Shown: positions 1 to 12,754, counted from the stretch's first letter. The stretch is DNA of 64,000 nucleotides from Pleodorina starrii (GCA_030267565.1 BRXU01000009.1:1014001-1078000), one strand, 5' to 3'. Made by a program: numbers and translations. Notes: generated from the letters alone by a model not told the origin.

Positions 1-38
1 TGTCCCCCCGGTCCCCCGCCCCCCCCCCCTTCCCCCAG

Positions 39-3000
39 CACCCCCAACGTCAAGGTGCAGGGCAATGCGGAGGCGGAGGGCGACCTACGGGCGGTGGGGC
101 TGTGTCAGAAACCCACCGCACTGCGGACTCAGGAGGACATCAAGTGAGGCAGTCAGCCGGGCAGCAAGCCAGGGGGGACGGGGCGGGGCGGGGCGGGGCG
201 GGGCAGCCTGGCAGGCAGGACAGGGGGAGAGGAGGGTAGTGAGGGGTGTGTGTGTGTGAGTGGGACGGGATGGCGGGCGGGCGGGGTACCAAACCCCCGC
301 AGCAGCAGCCCGCAGTACCCGGACACCACCACCCTGCGCCCGCCCCTTGCGCTGAAGGTCCCCCCGGGAAAGAAGACATCTTTGCCCCCTTTCCCCCGCC
401 CCCTCTCCCCCACGCCAGGTTCATCCAGTCGTACATGTGCTCCCTGTCGTACTTTTTCGGCCTGTGGCCCGCTCCGCTGCAGTGGGAGCTGTCTCGCCTG
501 ATGTCGGGTCACATCCTGGCTCGGAGGGAGGTGGCACTCACCCGGGGCCGACCCCCCGACCGACTGTACTTCGTGGTGTCGGGCAGGGTGAGGGGGGGGG
601 GAGGGGGCTGGGAAGGGGGCTGGGGAGGGGGCTGGGGAGGGGGCTGGGGGCGGGGGGCTGGGGAGGGGGCTGGGAAGGGGGCTGGGAAGGGGGCTGGGAA
701 GGGGGCTGGGAAGGGGGCTGGGGAGGGGGCTGGGAAGGGGGCTGGGAAAGGGGCTGGGAAGGGGGCTGGGAAGGGGGCTGTGCGCCCTCGATTGCCTTCT
801 CCCGACCGTCCTGGCAGCTAGCCTAGCCTAGCCGGGCAACCCGGTGGGGCAGCCCTCGTTTGTGCACCACTGAGCTCTTGAGAGGACAATGGCGCCCCGA
901 CTGGGCCCCGCCCCGCCCCGCCCCGCCCCGGGTGGGTATTCCCTCTTTCATCCCCCTGCCCCCCCCACCTCCCCCCCCCGCGCAGTTGGACGTGCGTCTG
1001 CCTGTTCCCACCCCCGGGGGAGGTCGCGAGGAGCGCACCCTGGCGGTGCTGAGCCGTGGGCACACAGTGGGGGAGGCGGTGCTGCTGGTGAGAGGGGGGG
1101 AAGGGCTGTCAATGCCCCCTCGCATTAACGCGGGTCGGGCCGCGCCGTGTTGAGTCGGGTCCCGTCGGATCAGCCGGCGGTCCGCCTCGGGCCCCCCTCC
1201 ACGCCGCCATTCCATGCCTGCCGCCTCTCAGCCCTCCGGCTCTCCTGAACCCCTCCCCTCCGGCGCTCCCAAACCCAAATCCGCCCACCCTTTCCGTCTC
1301 AACCCCCCCCCCCGCCTTCCCTCGCTATCACACCCCCCCCCCTCCCCGCTACCCCCCCAGGGCAGCCAGGCCCAGCACACCACCGTGGTCGTGTCCTCCT
1401 CCTCCGCCATGCTGCTGTCGCTGTCCCGACCCGACTTCAGCCGGGCATTCAAGGAAGTGCTCGACATACGCCAGGTGGGGCTGAGGGGTGGGGGGCTACT
1501 GGGGGGTGGGGAGCTACTGGGGGGAGGGCTGGGATGAGGCTTGGAGGGTGGAGTGGGGAAGGGAAGAGGGCAGGGGAAAGAGGGAGCCCCAACTGCCCCT
1601 CTGCTCGCCCTCATTCGCCACCCTCCCTATCCCGCACCGGCGACATCCTCCGCTGCCCCTCTCCCCCTCTCTTCCCCCTCCTCCCCCCCCCCCCAGGCCG
1701 AGCGGCTGATGTACCTCCGTCTGCATCCCCTGATGGCGGGGCTGGAGCTGAGGGATCTGGAGGCGGCCAGCGAGGTGCTGGGACTGGCGTTCTTCCCACC
1801 GGGTGAGTGTCCGCAATTCGGGTGTATGCTTGACCCGCTCCCTCTCCCCCCGGCCCCCCGGCCCCGCCTCCGCCCCTGTTTCCGCCTTCGCGCACCACAA
1901 CCCGCCCTGCCCCACCTCGCCCCGCCTCGCCCTCCCTCCCCCCGCCCTCCCTCCAGGCACCCGGCTGTGGCCTCTGGATGAGAAGGAGCGCTGTCTGTAC
2001 TTCCTGGCAGAGGGACAGGCCAAGGTCAAGCGGGGAGGGGGCGGAGCGGCGGCGGCGGCGGCAGCGGCGGCGGCGGCTGCTGCTGCGGCCCACGAGGACG
2101 GCACCGCTGCCTCCACCACTAGGTGGGGGGCTGGGAGGGAGGGAGCGTGGGGAGCTGGGGAGCTGGGGGTCTGGGTGGTTCTTGGCGCGTTGTCATTGCC
2201 AGGAGTGAGAGAAGGTGACGGGGGAAGGGAGACGGCGGGTCCGAACCAATCTGCCCCCCCCCCCTTTCATACGCCCTTGCCGCTCGCCATATCTTATGCT
2301 TGCCCGTACATTGCAGTCCGAGCATGTACGACAGGTACACGATCTCCATGCTGGGCCCCGGAGACATCTTCGGCCTGCCGTCCACGGATCAGGCACTGGC
2401 GTTGCAGCTGCAGCAGCAGCAGTCGTACATTCCCTTCGGAGGCGGCGGTGGCGGCGGCGGTGGTGGCCTCGGCGGCCTGGGTGGCCTGGGGGAGATGTCG
2501 ATGTCGCTCAGTCCGACGGGCGCCGCCGCACTCTCACTGCAAATGCAGCAGTCGTACATACACACTGCTGGCGGCGGCGGAGGAGGAGGAAGCGGCGGCG
2601 GCGGCGGCGGGGTCAGCGGCGGCGGCGGCGGTAGTGGCGGCGGCCATGCGGCTACATCAAACGTTGTGATAGAGAGCTACAGTCAGGTCAAGGTGTACAC
2701 AGTCAAGTACTGCGACTATCTGAAGTTGCCGGCGTCCGTACAACAAGTACTGCAGGTACGACAACGGGCAGTAGCACCCTCACCCTCACCCTCACTAGCC
2801 GCCGAATAGCCTCCGAGTCGTATATTTGCCTTGCTGCCCTTCCACCCATATCACCCTCCGCTAATCATCACCATCACCATCCACTCTGTTTACCACTCCC
2901 CTCCTCCCCCACGTCACCCCTCACCCGGCAGGCCGCCAACGCCTTCCGTTGGTCGTACTACGAGGGGCGCATCGTCGGACTGGCGAAGATGGACCACCGC

Positions 3001-6000
3001 CGCCGCCACGAGCGCAGCGAGCAGCTGCGCCGCCACCAGAACAACGCCGCGCGAGGTCGCGGTGGCGGCGACGGCGTCACTCAGTCGGCCGCCGCCGCCG
3101 CCGCCCTGGAGCTGGCGGAGCGAGACAGACAGCTGCTCAACAGAATACCCATCCTATCCGCGAGCGTCGCATTCGGCGGCTCCGCCGGCGGGTCCGGAGG
3201 TGGCGCCGCCAGCGCGCGGCGCGCCGCGCAAGCGGCGGCGGCGCAGCAGCAGGAGCGCGCGCGGCTGCGGCTCCGCCGCGGTGGCGGCGGCCTGTCGGAC
3301 GCCGACGTCGACGGCGAGGCGGCGGCGGCGAGCGCCGATTCGGGACTGCCGTCCTGGGCGCTGCCGGCGGCCGGCGGCGGGCGGCTGGGCGGCAGCGGCG
3401 GCGGCGCCGCCACTGGCGCGTCGTACACGAGCCTGGGCACGCCGTTGGCGACGGAGTCGGGCACTATCGTCGCGCCGCCGGGTGCCGCCAAGCAGAACCA
3501 GGCGGCGAGGGGCAGGTCGGGCGGCGGCGGCGGCGGCGGCGGCCCGGGGAAGGGCAAGGGCAAGGGGAAGGGGAAGGGCCGCCCGACGACGGCGGATACG
3601 GTGGGCTCGGCCGGCGGCACCAGTCTCGCTGGCAGCATCGCCGCGGGCCCGGCTGGGGGCGGCGGCGGTGACGCGGTGCGTGGCCTGAACCCGCTGACGC
3701 ACCGATCCCCCAACGCCAAGGCGATGCTTGCCGTACAGGCCACACAGCTGTCGCGGGTTTTGGATTCGGAGCGGCGGCAGTACGCGCGGAACCGGCGGCC
3801 CGTGTTCCACCAGCCGGGGGGCAGCGACGGCGGTGCGAGTGGTCCCGACGGCAGGGAGTACGACGGCGATGACGACGATGACGACGACGACGACGGCAAC
3901 GACGACGCTCCGCCCTGGAACGGGGCGTACAGCTTGTGGGTGTGGGTGCTGGCTGGGCTGGGCGTGTGGGTGTGGGTGGGAGACCTGGGAGTCTGATTGG
4001 GGGGGGCTGTGGGGCTGTTTCCTCGCGGGGCGGCGAGTGGCAGCAGTCAGCCCGGGTGAGCTGCACCTCGCCTCCCCGCTGCAGCTGCAGCTGCCGCACT
4101 CATAGACGTCTTGCAGCCGCATCCATCTGGGTCGGGTCGGGTCGGGTCGGGTCGGGTCGGGTCGGGTCGGGTCGGGTCGGGTCGGGTCGGGTCGGGTCGG
4201 GTCGGGTCGGGTCGGGTCGGGTCGGGTCGGGTCGGGTCGGGTCGGGTCGGGTCGGGTCGGGTCGGGAGCTGATCTGGGCTGATTTGGGCTGGGGGCTGCC
4301 TCCGTTCCTCCTTTTCACCCCATCGCACCACAACCCTTGCCGCCCTCCCCTGCCTCCCCCTCCCCGGGTCCCCTCCCCTCCCCCCCCCCGGGGTCCGCAG
4401 CTCCGAGACCCGCGGTGAGGAGCGCATCAGCGGCAGCCAGCTCCTCTCCCGCCGCCGCCAGCCGGCATCCGCGCCCGGGGACTCGCAGCACCCGCCCCAC
4501 GACCCCCTCCCCCGGCCGGCCCACCTGCCGCCTCCCCCCGCCCTCCCCCGCACCGCCCAGTACCTCACCAGCCGAGCCGAGCCCTCCCCGCCCCGCCAAC
4601 CGCGCATGCCCCTCCAGCCCACCCTCGGCCTGCTGCCACCCACCATCACCGCCTTCCCCAAGGTCCAAACCTACCGCCGCCACCCGCCGGCGCAGCCAGG
4701 CAGCCCCACACCGACCCACGGGTCAACGTCCCCATCCCCCGGGGCGACCAGCCCCGGCGCCGTCTTCGGCGGCGGCGCAGCCGCCGCCCCTTCCTCTCCC
4801 TCCCTCTCTCAACCCTCCGCACAGCCGCATCCTCACCCCCACCCCCACCCTCATTCGCAGCAGCACCACCCGCACGGCTCCGCCGCGGCGGCGGAGGCAG
4901 CGCGTTCGCCTCGCGGCTGCCGCCGCCTCCCCGCCTCGCATGCGCCCCGGGTTCCGCCGCCCTACCCCAACCCGCATGTGGGTCTGGCAGACGCTCTGGG
5001 TGTGGATCTGATTCCTGATGCGGTGGTGGTTGAGACGGAGGAGCCGCGCAGTCTGGTGGTGGCTCAGACACCCCGGCAGCGCCACATGCTGCTGTTCAGG
5101 AACGCACAGACCATGGTGGCGGCAGCGGCCAACTCGCGGCCCTGGGTCAAGCCGGGTGGGTGCCGGGAGGGGTGTGCATCGTTTAGTGGGGTACCGGTAC
5201 CGGTAGGTGGGGTGGTGGCGGGTGGGGGTGGGGATGGGGGTGGTGGGAGTGGGGGTGGGGATGGGGGTGGTGTGAGCTCAGCTGGCGGCGGCTCAACTGC
5301 CCCCTCACCACGTTGCGCAAAACACAACACAGAGGGTATGGAGCCCCTGAAGACAAAACCCCTCCCCGCCTGCCCTCCCCCCGTCCCAACCCCCACACAC
5401 AGCCCGACAGCCGCGCCCCAGCTACGCCCGGCCCACCCGCCTGAGCCACCCCGGCAGCGGCAGCGGCCTCAGCGCATCCGATGGCGGCGGCATCAGCAGC
5501 GGCGGCGGTACGGCTGATGCGCGGCGCCGCTCGCCGCTCCGCGGCCCTATCTCCGCCGGCGGCGGCGTCGGCCGCAGCAGCCGCACCCCCGTGGCCCCCC
5601 CCTTGTCCCCCTCCCCCCGCTCCGGCAGCTCCGTCCTCCCGCTGCCCTCGTACGACAGCGCACCCCTCTCCGCTCGCTGCAGCTCCGGAGGCAGACTGCC
5701 CCCCGCCCGACCGGACGACCGACTCTCACGATACGGCTCATTCGGCCGCGCCAGCAGCGCCGGCGCTGGTGGCGGCAGCGGCGGCGGCGGCGGCGGCGGC
5801 AGCTCCTCCGGCGGCGCCGGTGCAGCGGGCAGGGCCAGCAGCGCCGTCGCCGCCGCCGCCGCCGCCAGCAGCGTGCGCAGCGGTGGGCCTCCCGACGGCT
5901 CCCTGGCACTGCCGCTGCTGTCGGGTGAGATGGCGCTGCCGAAGCCGGGCTTTGGCCGCGCCTCCGCCGCCGCCGCCCCCGCCGCCAGCGGCACGGGCAG

Positions 6001-7711
6001 CGGCTCCGCCGACATTGCGCTTTCGGAGCTCAGCTTCGCGCACCTGGGCATCCGGGAAGTGGACGACGAGGACGACAGCAGCAGTAGCAGCAGGAGCGGC
6101 AGCAGTAGTGGCAGCAGTGACAGCGGCGGCGGCAAAGGAGACGGCAAAGGAGGACGAGGCGGAGGCGGAGGCGGTGAGGAGGAGGAGGACGGACGCAAGG
6201 ACGAGCAAGGTCGGCGGTACGAGGACCTGGATGACGAGGCCCTCCTGGCCAGGGTGCCGGCTGCGCTGCTGGGTAAGGGGGGTAAGAAGGCCGTCGCCGC
6301 TGGCGCAGCCGCTGGGACTGATACCGGCGCCACCGGCAGCGGCGACAAGAGCGGCGGAGGCGGGCAGGCACCAGCGCAGAATCCCGGTACGGCCAAGGGG
6401 GACGCAGCGACCGGGGCTCAGAGCCGTCAGGAGAAGGATCAGGAGAAGCCGACGGACAAGGCGGCGGCGGGGGCGTCGCAGCAGCGGAAGCCGTCGGCGG
6501 GCGGAGCTGCAAGTGCCAGTGCCAGTGCCGGTGGAGGGACGACGGCCGCGGCTGCCAGGGGACACGCGGCGGCTGCTGCTGCTGGGGCGGAAGCGCAGAC
6601 TGCTGCCTCGGCAGGGTTGGGCGCCGGCGGCAGCGGCGGCGGGGAGGCAAGCGGCGGCGGTGCGAGTCTCAACGTCACGATGCGCCGCCGGAGCCTGGGC
6701 GCTGCGGCCACCGGGTCGGCGGCGGCGGCGGCGGCGGCAGGCCCGGGCGCAGGCAATGGCGGGGCTGCGGGAGCGGTGCCGGGGTCCGCGGGCGGGATGA
6801 CGACGGCTGCGGCGGCGGCGGCGCTGCCCGCAGTGGCGGCGGGTGGCGGCGGCGGCGGCGCAGGGACGCTGGGCCTTACGGGCGGCGGCCGCCGTGGAAG
6901 CACTCTGACGTCCGGATCTGGATCCAGCGGCCGGATCCAGGGCGGTTCTCCGGGCAGCGGCGGTGGCGGCGGATCCCGGGGCGCCGTGGATGCGGAGTTC
7001 CCCTGGGTGGGTGGGTGGGTGCAGCGTGTGTGTGAGTGGAGGTGTGTGGGTGTGTGGGTGTGTGGGGTTGGGATGGGAGTGCGTGTGTGGAGCGCGTTGC
7101 TGTGCTGCGCTTACCGTTATACAGGATGTCGGGGGAAACGTGGGGTGTGCGAGCTGTTGTTTTGCCGTCTGCAACTCGATTGGGTGCATGGGTGCGTTTC
7201 CTCCCGATGTACATCTCCATGGCGGACACACGGGCGGACACACGGGCAGCCGCTGCCAGATGGAGGAAAACGGGTTTCGGGGCGTTGTATTACCGCGGTC
7301 CCACCCTGTCAACGCATCCACAATGCGCCGCTGACCCCCTCGCCGCCGCGGTGCCCATGCCGTACACTTCTTCCGTAAACTGCCACCTCATGCCGTACAG
7401 GACCTGGACGAGAAGCTGCTCCACCACCTTTACAACAACCACGGCCACGGCCAGCAGCCCCACCCCAGGGCCCCCAGCACCCCCCTGCAGCACCCCGCCC
7501 CCTACCACCTCCCACACCACCGCCACCAGGGCCAACACGGCCAGCTCCTCGCCCCACTGCTGCCCGCCAGCGTCGCCGGCTCGGGCTCCAGCTCCGGAAC
7601 CGGTGCACGACCCGGCCCAAGCATCCCGGTGCCGCTGCTCGTCCAGGCGGCTCAATCGCAGCAGCAGCAGCAACCGGGCCCTAACGCCACTTCCACTCCG
7701 CACCCACTCGC

Positions 7712-7743
<32 letters not shown>

Positions 7744-7967
7744 GGCAGCAGGGGCAGCAGCAGGGGCAGGGGCAGCCCTCGCAAGCGTCGTCGCCCACAC
7801 CTGCGCCTGTGGGGCTGCCGCCGAGCATCGCTCTGGGCTACGAGTCGCTGGACCCCTTTGCGTGGGCGGCTCTTGCTGCTCAGGTGGGGCCCAACATCCG
7901 GACGCCCTTCTCGCAGGAAAACATACTGCCCAAGCCGCAGTGGCAGCAGCAGCAGCAGTCGTCGTAG
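39..7967 (+). CDS. Protein with two cyclic-nucleotide-binding folds and a giant low-complexity tail (5' partial)
   Basis: The 5' end lies outside the window. Exons: 39-143, 419-587, 986-1087, 1361-1474, 1697-1802, 1957-2122, 2317-2755, 2932-3935, 4401-5155, 5403-7006, 7401-7967 (stop TAG). All junctions are GT-AG and keep phase, giving about 1,708 residues. Visible residues about 35-162 form one CNB fold (helix, RLYFVVSGR, then VGEAVLL as the phosphate-cassette equivalent). Residues about 163-415 form a second fold (LYFLAEGQAKVK, then ISMLGPGDIFGLP) interrupted by Gly-rich insertions. The conserved cassette Arg is not evident in either fold, so cAMP/cGMP binding is doubtful. The remaining 1,290 or so residues are Ser/Gly/Ala/Pro/Gln-rich with acidic (DDDDDDDDD) and poly-Gln runs and no recognised domain. 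No ion-channel or kinase segment is seen, but the missing N-terminus could hold one. Fold assignment is moderately sure; function is unknown. Confidence 0.72.
608..780. repeat. 12-bp minisatellite in intron
   Basis: About 14 tandem copies of a G-rich 12-bp unit (CTGGGAAGGGGG / CTGGGGAGGGGG) lie inside the intron 588-985 of the CNB-fold gene. The coding-sense strand carries runs of 5-6 G separated by short spacers, so it could form G-quadruplexes in the pre-mRNA. Confidence 0.9.
4129..4266. repeat. GGGTC pentamer array in intron
   Basis: About 27 near-perfect tandem copies of GGGTC lie in the intron between exons 2932-3935 and 4401-5155 of the CNB-fold gene. The array is open in several frames on both strands (for example Arg-Pro-Asp-Pro-Thr repeats on the minus strand), but these frames come from the repeat and are not genes. 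Confidence 0.95.
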
Positions 7968-9963
7968 CAGTGGTCGGCTGCATGTGCCGGTGGATGCTGG
8001 GGTCGGGAGCCCCACCTGGAAGCCACATAGTGTGCCGTACACATCCACCGCATGGTGTTGTGTGATACCGGTACTGTGTGGTGTTGTGTGGTCCGGTGTG
8101 TACCTCGGGGTATCGTCCACTATGAACACATACATACGTAGCGATACGCATCGTGCCAGGTGACTGGGGTCTGGGGCGATTTGGGTAGCCATCCCCCGCT
8201 TATGTGGGCGGACTGAGGCTTGTTAGCCCGCTAGGTGACGGGTATGCTCTGTGCCGTTGTGGGAAAGGGCCTTCGGAGTTTGGACAAAAGGTACTTGGCG
8301 GCTTCACTCACTCTGACCCAACATCGGGATGGCTCCTGCCTAGGTTCTTGGAAGGATGGCTGGCTGGTGAGGCGTCGAGTGGTGGTGTTCTGCCACCACA
8401 CCACACCGGTTAAGTATACGATAATGGTTGATCTTACAACTGCAAAGGGGGGGGGCAAATCCACATCACTAAACGGGCCTTCAGCCGACACTGCAACCAA
8501 CCTTGCAAAACGCCGCGGCGCTTCGGAAGGAGGGCGAGGGAGCGATTCGACCCGAGCGCCAAATGCTTCCCTCGCCTTTATTGCGAAGACAAGAGCAAAT
8601 GAATGGGGAAACCGGCAAGGCCATGTGGTCTGTCATTGAGCGACAGCTCTTGCCTGGGCAATGCCCCGCCACCTAGCGGGAGGAGGGCATCGCGTTTCGA
8701 GCCACAACTGTTCAGAGACACAGAGCATCCCAGCCCAGCCCGGCTTCCAACCGCAGCTAGCTGGCAATCACACGTGTGCTGCTCAGCCCCCGACCCGCTG
8801 TTCGGGGGTCCGCAACGCGAGTTCGAGTGCGCCGCGCCACCCGACAAACTCAACGCAACAGATGGCCCCTTTGAAGGGCAGCCGCCTTTTCCCTCCGCAC
8901 CTCAACCGTCGTACACATCGCTGGCATTCAAGCGAATCCGAGATGGCGCACCGTTCAACACAGCGAACCGCCCGCCGCCGGGAGTGGGAAGCAGCGCAGC
9001 CGCGTTCCCCTTCACAACACCAGATAACTACCGTACTAGCCTGATGACAGGCCTCAGTCCGTCAGTCAGTCAGGGTCTTCTCTTCAAGCAAGCCAGAACA
9101 GACAATCGGCTCAACGAGCTCGCGAGCGACTCGGCGCACCCGGGCAGACTCCGACGGACCGTTCTCACACCTCCCTTTCCCTTTCCGTCCGAGAGCCCCG
9201 GCCTGGGCCCTGAGAGTGGAGGTGGAGGTACGACGGACACGCGTGTGAAAAAGACAGGCGCCCGTCCAGGCGCCCTCGGGATGGGATGACACACACAAAC
9301 CCCTATCACGCGGACACAACGCAGCTACGATGCGCCCGCGCATGCACCCCTGACAAGGAGACCGGCGGCGCAGTGCGCCCACCCGGCACGCCAAGAGGCG
9401 CCCACGCAAGGCCACGGCAACCCACGAGCAACAAGCGGCGCAATTCCAAGAATGGAGTGTTGCAACCGACTAATTATTTGCAGTAGGCAGGCGCGGAAAT
9501 AAAACAACAAGTTGTGGATACATACATCATACGGCCCTCGATGGGGCTGTTGCCAGGGAGCAGAATATTCTTCTCGACTTAGGCCTCAGTCCGGCCATTT
9601 CTGGAAATGGGTGGGGCGGGCAGGCAAGCATTGAAACGCGGCGTGGCTCGATTTCCGGGACCACCTCCTCGTACTTGACCGCCGCGAAGAACCAGCCGCC
9701 TTCTCTGCCACCCCCTGAACTTCCGCAACTCCCAACAGCAACAACCGACAACTGCAAGCCTCTCGTTGACAATGCAAAAGGCTTTGCCTTGACAACTGCC
9801 TGGTCAGCATGAAACGACGATGCCACATGATCCATTCAACCTTGTGTATACAACATAAAAACCCGCTCCTACCAGGGATTCAACAAAACGCCGGCGGTGG
9901 GGATAGGGCGCTGTCGAGGCATTCCTCGGCTCCCCAGTCCCCATCCGCCGCCCTCATAATGCG
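7968..9963. other. Intergenic / probable 3' flanks, no recognised gene
   Basis: About 2 kb between the stop of the CNB-fold gene and the thioredoxin polyadenylation signal. GC content drops compared with the left-hand gene. No TGTAA was seen on the plus strand downstream of 7967, so the 3' end of that transcript is not placed. A 228-codon plus-strand frame at 8603-9289 has no recognisable motif or splice context and is not called. Confidence 0.5.
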
Positions 9964-9968
9964 TTACA
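9964..9968 (-). terminator. TGTAA polyadenylation signal, thioredoxin gene
   Basis: Plus-strand TTACA reads TGTAA on the minus strand, about 430 nt past the thioredoxin stop. TGTAA is the usual volvocine poly(A) signal. It is the nearest copy seen, which implies a 3' UTR of roughly 440 nt. Confidence 0.5.
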
Positions 9969-10400
9969 TGAACAGCACTTCAACCCAACGCACCTCTCTG
10001 TCCGGTCCCGCCAGGGGCAGAGACCTTCCTGTGCGTGTATATAAATACATGTAGACAAGCACATGCGCAGACGGTCCGGCGCTGCAACGTACGCCCAAAA
10101 ACGACTGTGCGATATACACCCCTTCGCCTCCCCTATTTCCCCTGCAAATAACGGCACTGAGAGCGAGCCCGGATACTCGCTTATTACCTGACTCTGCTCG
10201 GCATAGGACAGAGCACTCGAAATAGATTGATAAAACGGCAAAAAAAACCTCTGCAGAAGTCGGCGGCAAAATCCATCCTCTTTGCATTGTGTTGTCTCTC
10301 ACGCGCATCATCTCTTGACCTTTCCCACTTGTATGCCCAATGACGAAATACCATTACGTGCCCTCCCTGGTACTCTCCGTGACTCGCTTCATTCGCGTGC

Positions 10401-11533
10401 TCACATGTGCTTGTCAATCAGTTCCGCCAAGCTCTTCACCTGGTGGGCAGGACGAGTCGGGGCGCATGGCAGCGGGAAGGAAATTGAGCACCGGTTAACC
10501 CCCGGGCGGGCGGGCGGGCGGGCCAGGAAAGGTTCGGACGCTAGCCAAGCCTGGGTGCCCCCCCAGATGCACATGCACATGTTCATGTACATGCAGTTGG
10601 GCCCCGATTCCATCAGAACTGTTCCGATAAGCGGGTGTCGCGGAATGGCGCTGCCCCACCACGACTAAGATCCAGGCCCCTTCCCCTTCCCCTACCCACG
10701 GCCCAGTCGATCGAGCCCCGTTCCGCCCGCACCCTCACACCTTGGCGCCAGTCATCGAGTCTACCAGCTTCGAGTTCTTGTAGAGGTGGAATGTGGGCAG
10801 GGCCTTGATTCCCAGAGACATCGCCAGCTTCTTCGACTCGTTTGAGGCGCCTGCGGTCGAAACATCGGGGGGATGGGAGCACAGAAGCGTCAGCCAGTCG
10901 TAGCGGGGTCTCCTTCCCCTTCCCAGCTGCAACGCCTTTCGTGTTTCGTCGCCTTCGGGAGCCAGTCGCCGTCCCCGCTGCACGCACTGGACCTCGCTTT
11001 TCTGGTGGCGCCCGGTTATTCACCCGCCTTTCAACCACTTCCACATCTACCAACGACGATTAATTTACTACCCGGCCTGGCCCGGACACTCGTGACGCTC
11101 GGCGCCGTCCCGCCCCTCACCGCAGTCGAGTTTTGCGAAGACCAGCTTCGAGGGGTCGGCTTCCGCAGCCATACGGTCGAGCTCGGGCGCAATCATCTTG
11201 CACGGACCGCACCTGCGAGACCAAGGAAGCAAGTTTGGCGCCCAAGAACGGATCGGTAACGCTTGCAAAATGGCGCGCCACTTTGTGGCGCACAGCGCTT
11301 GCGCGGCAGCACATGTACACCAACACTCACCATACTGCATAGAAATCCATGGTCACGAGCTTATCAGCGTGCTCGGAGAGAAAGGCGTGGTACTCCTCGG
11401 CCTGGATAACGTGCACGACCTTCGCTGGCGCCGCAGCGACGTCGGTTGTCACTGGCATTGATGCGAGTGTGGCATTTTCTGTCCGCGCGGGGCGGCGCGC
11501 AGACATGGGCTTGCGCGGCAGGGCGACGGCCAT
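10401..11533 (-). CDS. TRXF: Chloroplast thioredoxin, f-type
   Basis: A protein-disulfide reductase that in plastids passes electrons from ferredoxin-thioredoxin reductase to Calvin-cycle enzymes. Exons on the minus strand: 11533-11331, 11212-11121, 10850-10741, 10439-10401, giving 147 residues. Residues 1 to about 35 are Ala/Arg/Ser-rich and look like a transit peptide. The active site WCGPC is at 68-72, with the Trp codon split by intron 1. The cis-Pro loop reads ALPTF. Two features favour the f class: a third Cys in KLDC (Cys98) and a TGAK motif before the last helix. The final 39-nt exon encodes VKSLAELIDKHM. Without that exon the frame would stop directly after TGAKV, truncating the C-terminal helix. 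The start Met (MAVALPRKP) is the likely one; upstream starts are not excluded. It sits head-to-tail behind LHCBM. Confidence 0.85.
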
Positions 11534-12473
11534 CGCGCGCACGCATGAGCGCTCCACCCGACCTGTTCGATTCAGGATAGCGTCATGTGCATTTAGTGGG
11601 AATAAGTTAACCGGGCAGGCATATTTGCAAATTTGGAGGAGGTCAGTAAGTCCTCGCGGTTTGTTCCCAAGCCAACAGATACTCCAACGGCGCAGCAAAG
11701 ACAACTTAGTGCCGCCCCAGCGCATGAACTGTCACATACCGGTGCGGACACCAGCGGCGGCTTGCGAAGACGGGGTCCACAGGGCGCTCATGTTACTGCT
11801 TGCGCAAGCGTCGAAAGGCCGGATCAAAACAAAGGTCGTAGCTGCAGAGGGCCAGCAAGCAATACACCTATCAGCTACACTATAGCCAATGTATCGAAGA
11901 CGAATCAACCTTTATGCCGTAAAAGTTGAACTCCCTCAGCGTGACCTGGCACCATGGTTTCGAAGCTGCTTCCCTCGTGCGCCGGACTGCCGCTGTACCT
12001 CCATACGAGCATCGATGCGCAAAATAGATAACGCTGCTGTATCCTCTACCTGCTCGGCTGGTCGTTAAGCTCAGGATCGAATATTGCGGCTGCCGCAAAT
12101 CTTACCGGTTGTGAAGAAACCGCATATCGCTTCACCAGTTCAAGTTTGTGAGTGAGCAACACTCATATACGAAGAGAAGTCGTAGCAGTCAATACGGCCC
12201 ACGGAGGGGCCGGGCGCTTTGCTGACTTCAACAATAAAGGCAACAGACATGTTGTCTTCATACGCGTAACACGGAGAGGGTACTCCTCTGCACGAAGTGT
12301 TGAGTTAATTCTTCATAGTGACGATGGGCCGTTGAATTGGTTTTTCGCCTGTACCGCCGAGTTTTTCCAATCAAATCGCAACGCATTGTGGCAAAACCAC
12401 CACGGAGATCGGCGACTCATGGATTCCTCTGCTTTGGATACAGCCTCAGGCCATGTGACAGCTGCCTGTCTAT
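11534..12473. other. Intergenic region upstream of thioredoxin
   Basis: No convincing protein gene was found. A 108-codon plus-strand frame at 12152-12478 has no known motif. It ends at the edge of a strong hairpin followed by a T-run, so this interval may instead carry a non-coding transcript. It should also hold the thioredoxin promoter near 11534-11900. Confidence 0.4.
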
Positions 12474-12522
12474 CCTGATGTGAGCGTGGAAGAGGTGCCC
12501 CCCGTTCACATCAGGTTTTTTT
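12474..12522 (+). terminator. Hairpin plus T7, terminator-like
   Basis: A 13-nt arm at 12474-12486 (CCTGATGTGAGCG) pairs with 12503-12515 (CGTTCACATCAGG), with one G-T wobble, across a 16-nt loop. It is followed directly by seven T at 12516-12522. On the plus strand it resembles a factor-independent terminator or the 3' end of an RNA polymerase III transcript. No matching gene was identified upstream, so its role is open. Confidence 0.5.
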
Positions 12523-12754
12523 ATGCCAATCTAATTGGTGACTTGGGACTAAGGGGGTTTAGGGGACCAAGGGGAGCCGGGTCGGGATTACTCTGAAACG
12601 TTACATCCTGGGTTAATTCAACCCTGACAAGCCCCGATGCAGCTGGCCACCTGCACTAAAGCGAGGTTTGCCTCCACATTCAGCCAGACACAACCAGCGA
12701 AGGCACGACTGATCTCTCAGACCACTGGGCAACCATGAAACGTCAAAAACCGAG

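Noticed and set aside
4129..4266. Possible CRISPR-like array
   Set aside because: Units are 5 bp with no spacers; a simple tandem repeat in a eukaryotic intron.
4047..4661. Minus-strand frame with Arg-Pro-Asp-Pro-Thr repeats
   Set aside because: Produced by the GGGTC pentamer array inside an intron.
5738..7321. 527-codon minus-strand frame
   Set aside because: Exact shadow of the 5403-7006 exon of the CNB-fold gene. Arg/Ala/Pro-rich with no motif.
8603..9289. 228-codon plus-strand frame
   Set aside because: No recognisable domain, no splice context, no clear promoter. Composition looks like non-coding sequence in a GC-rich genome.
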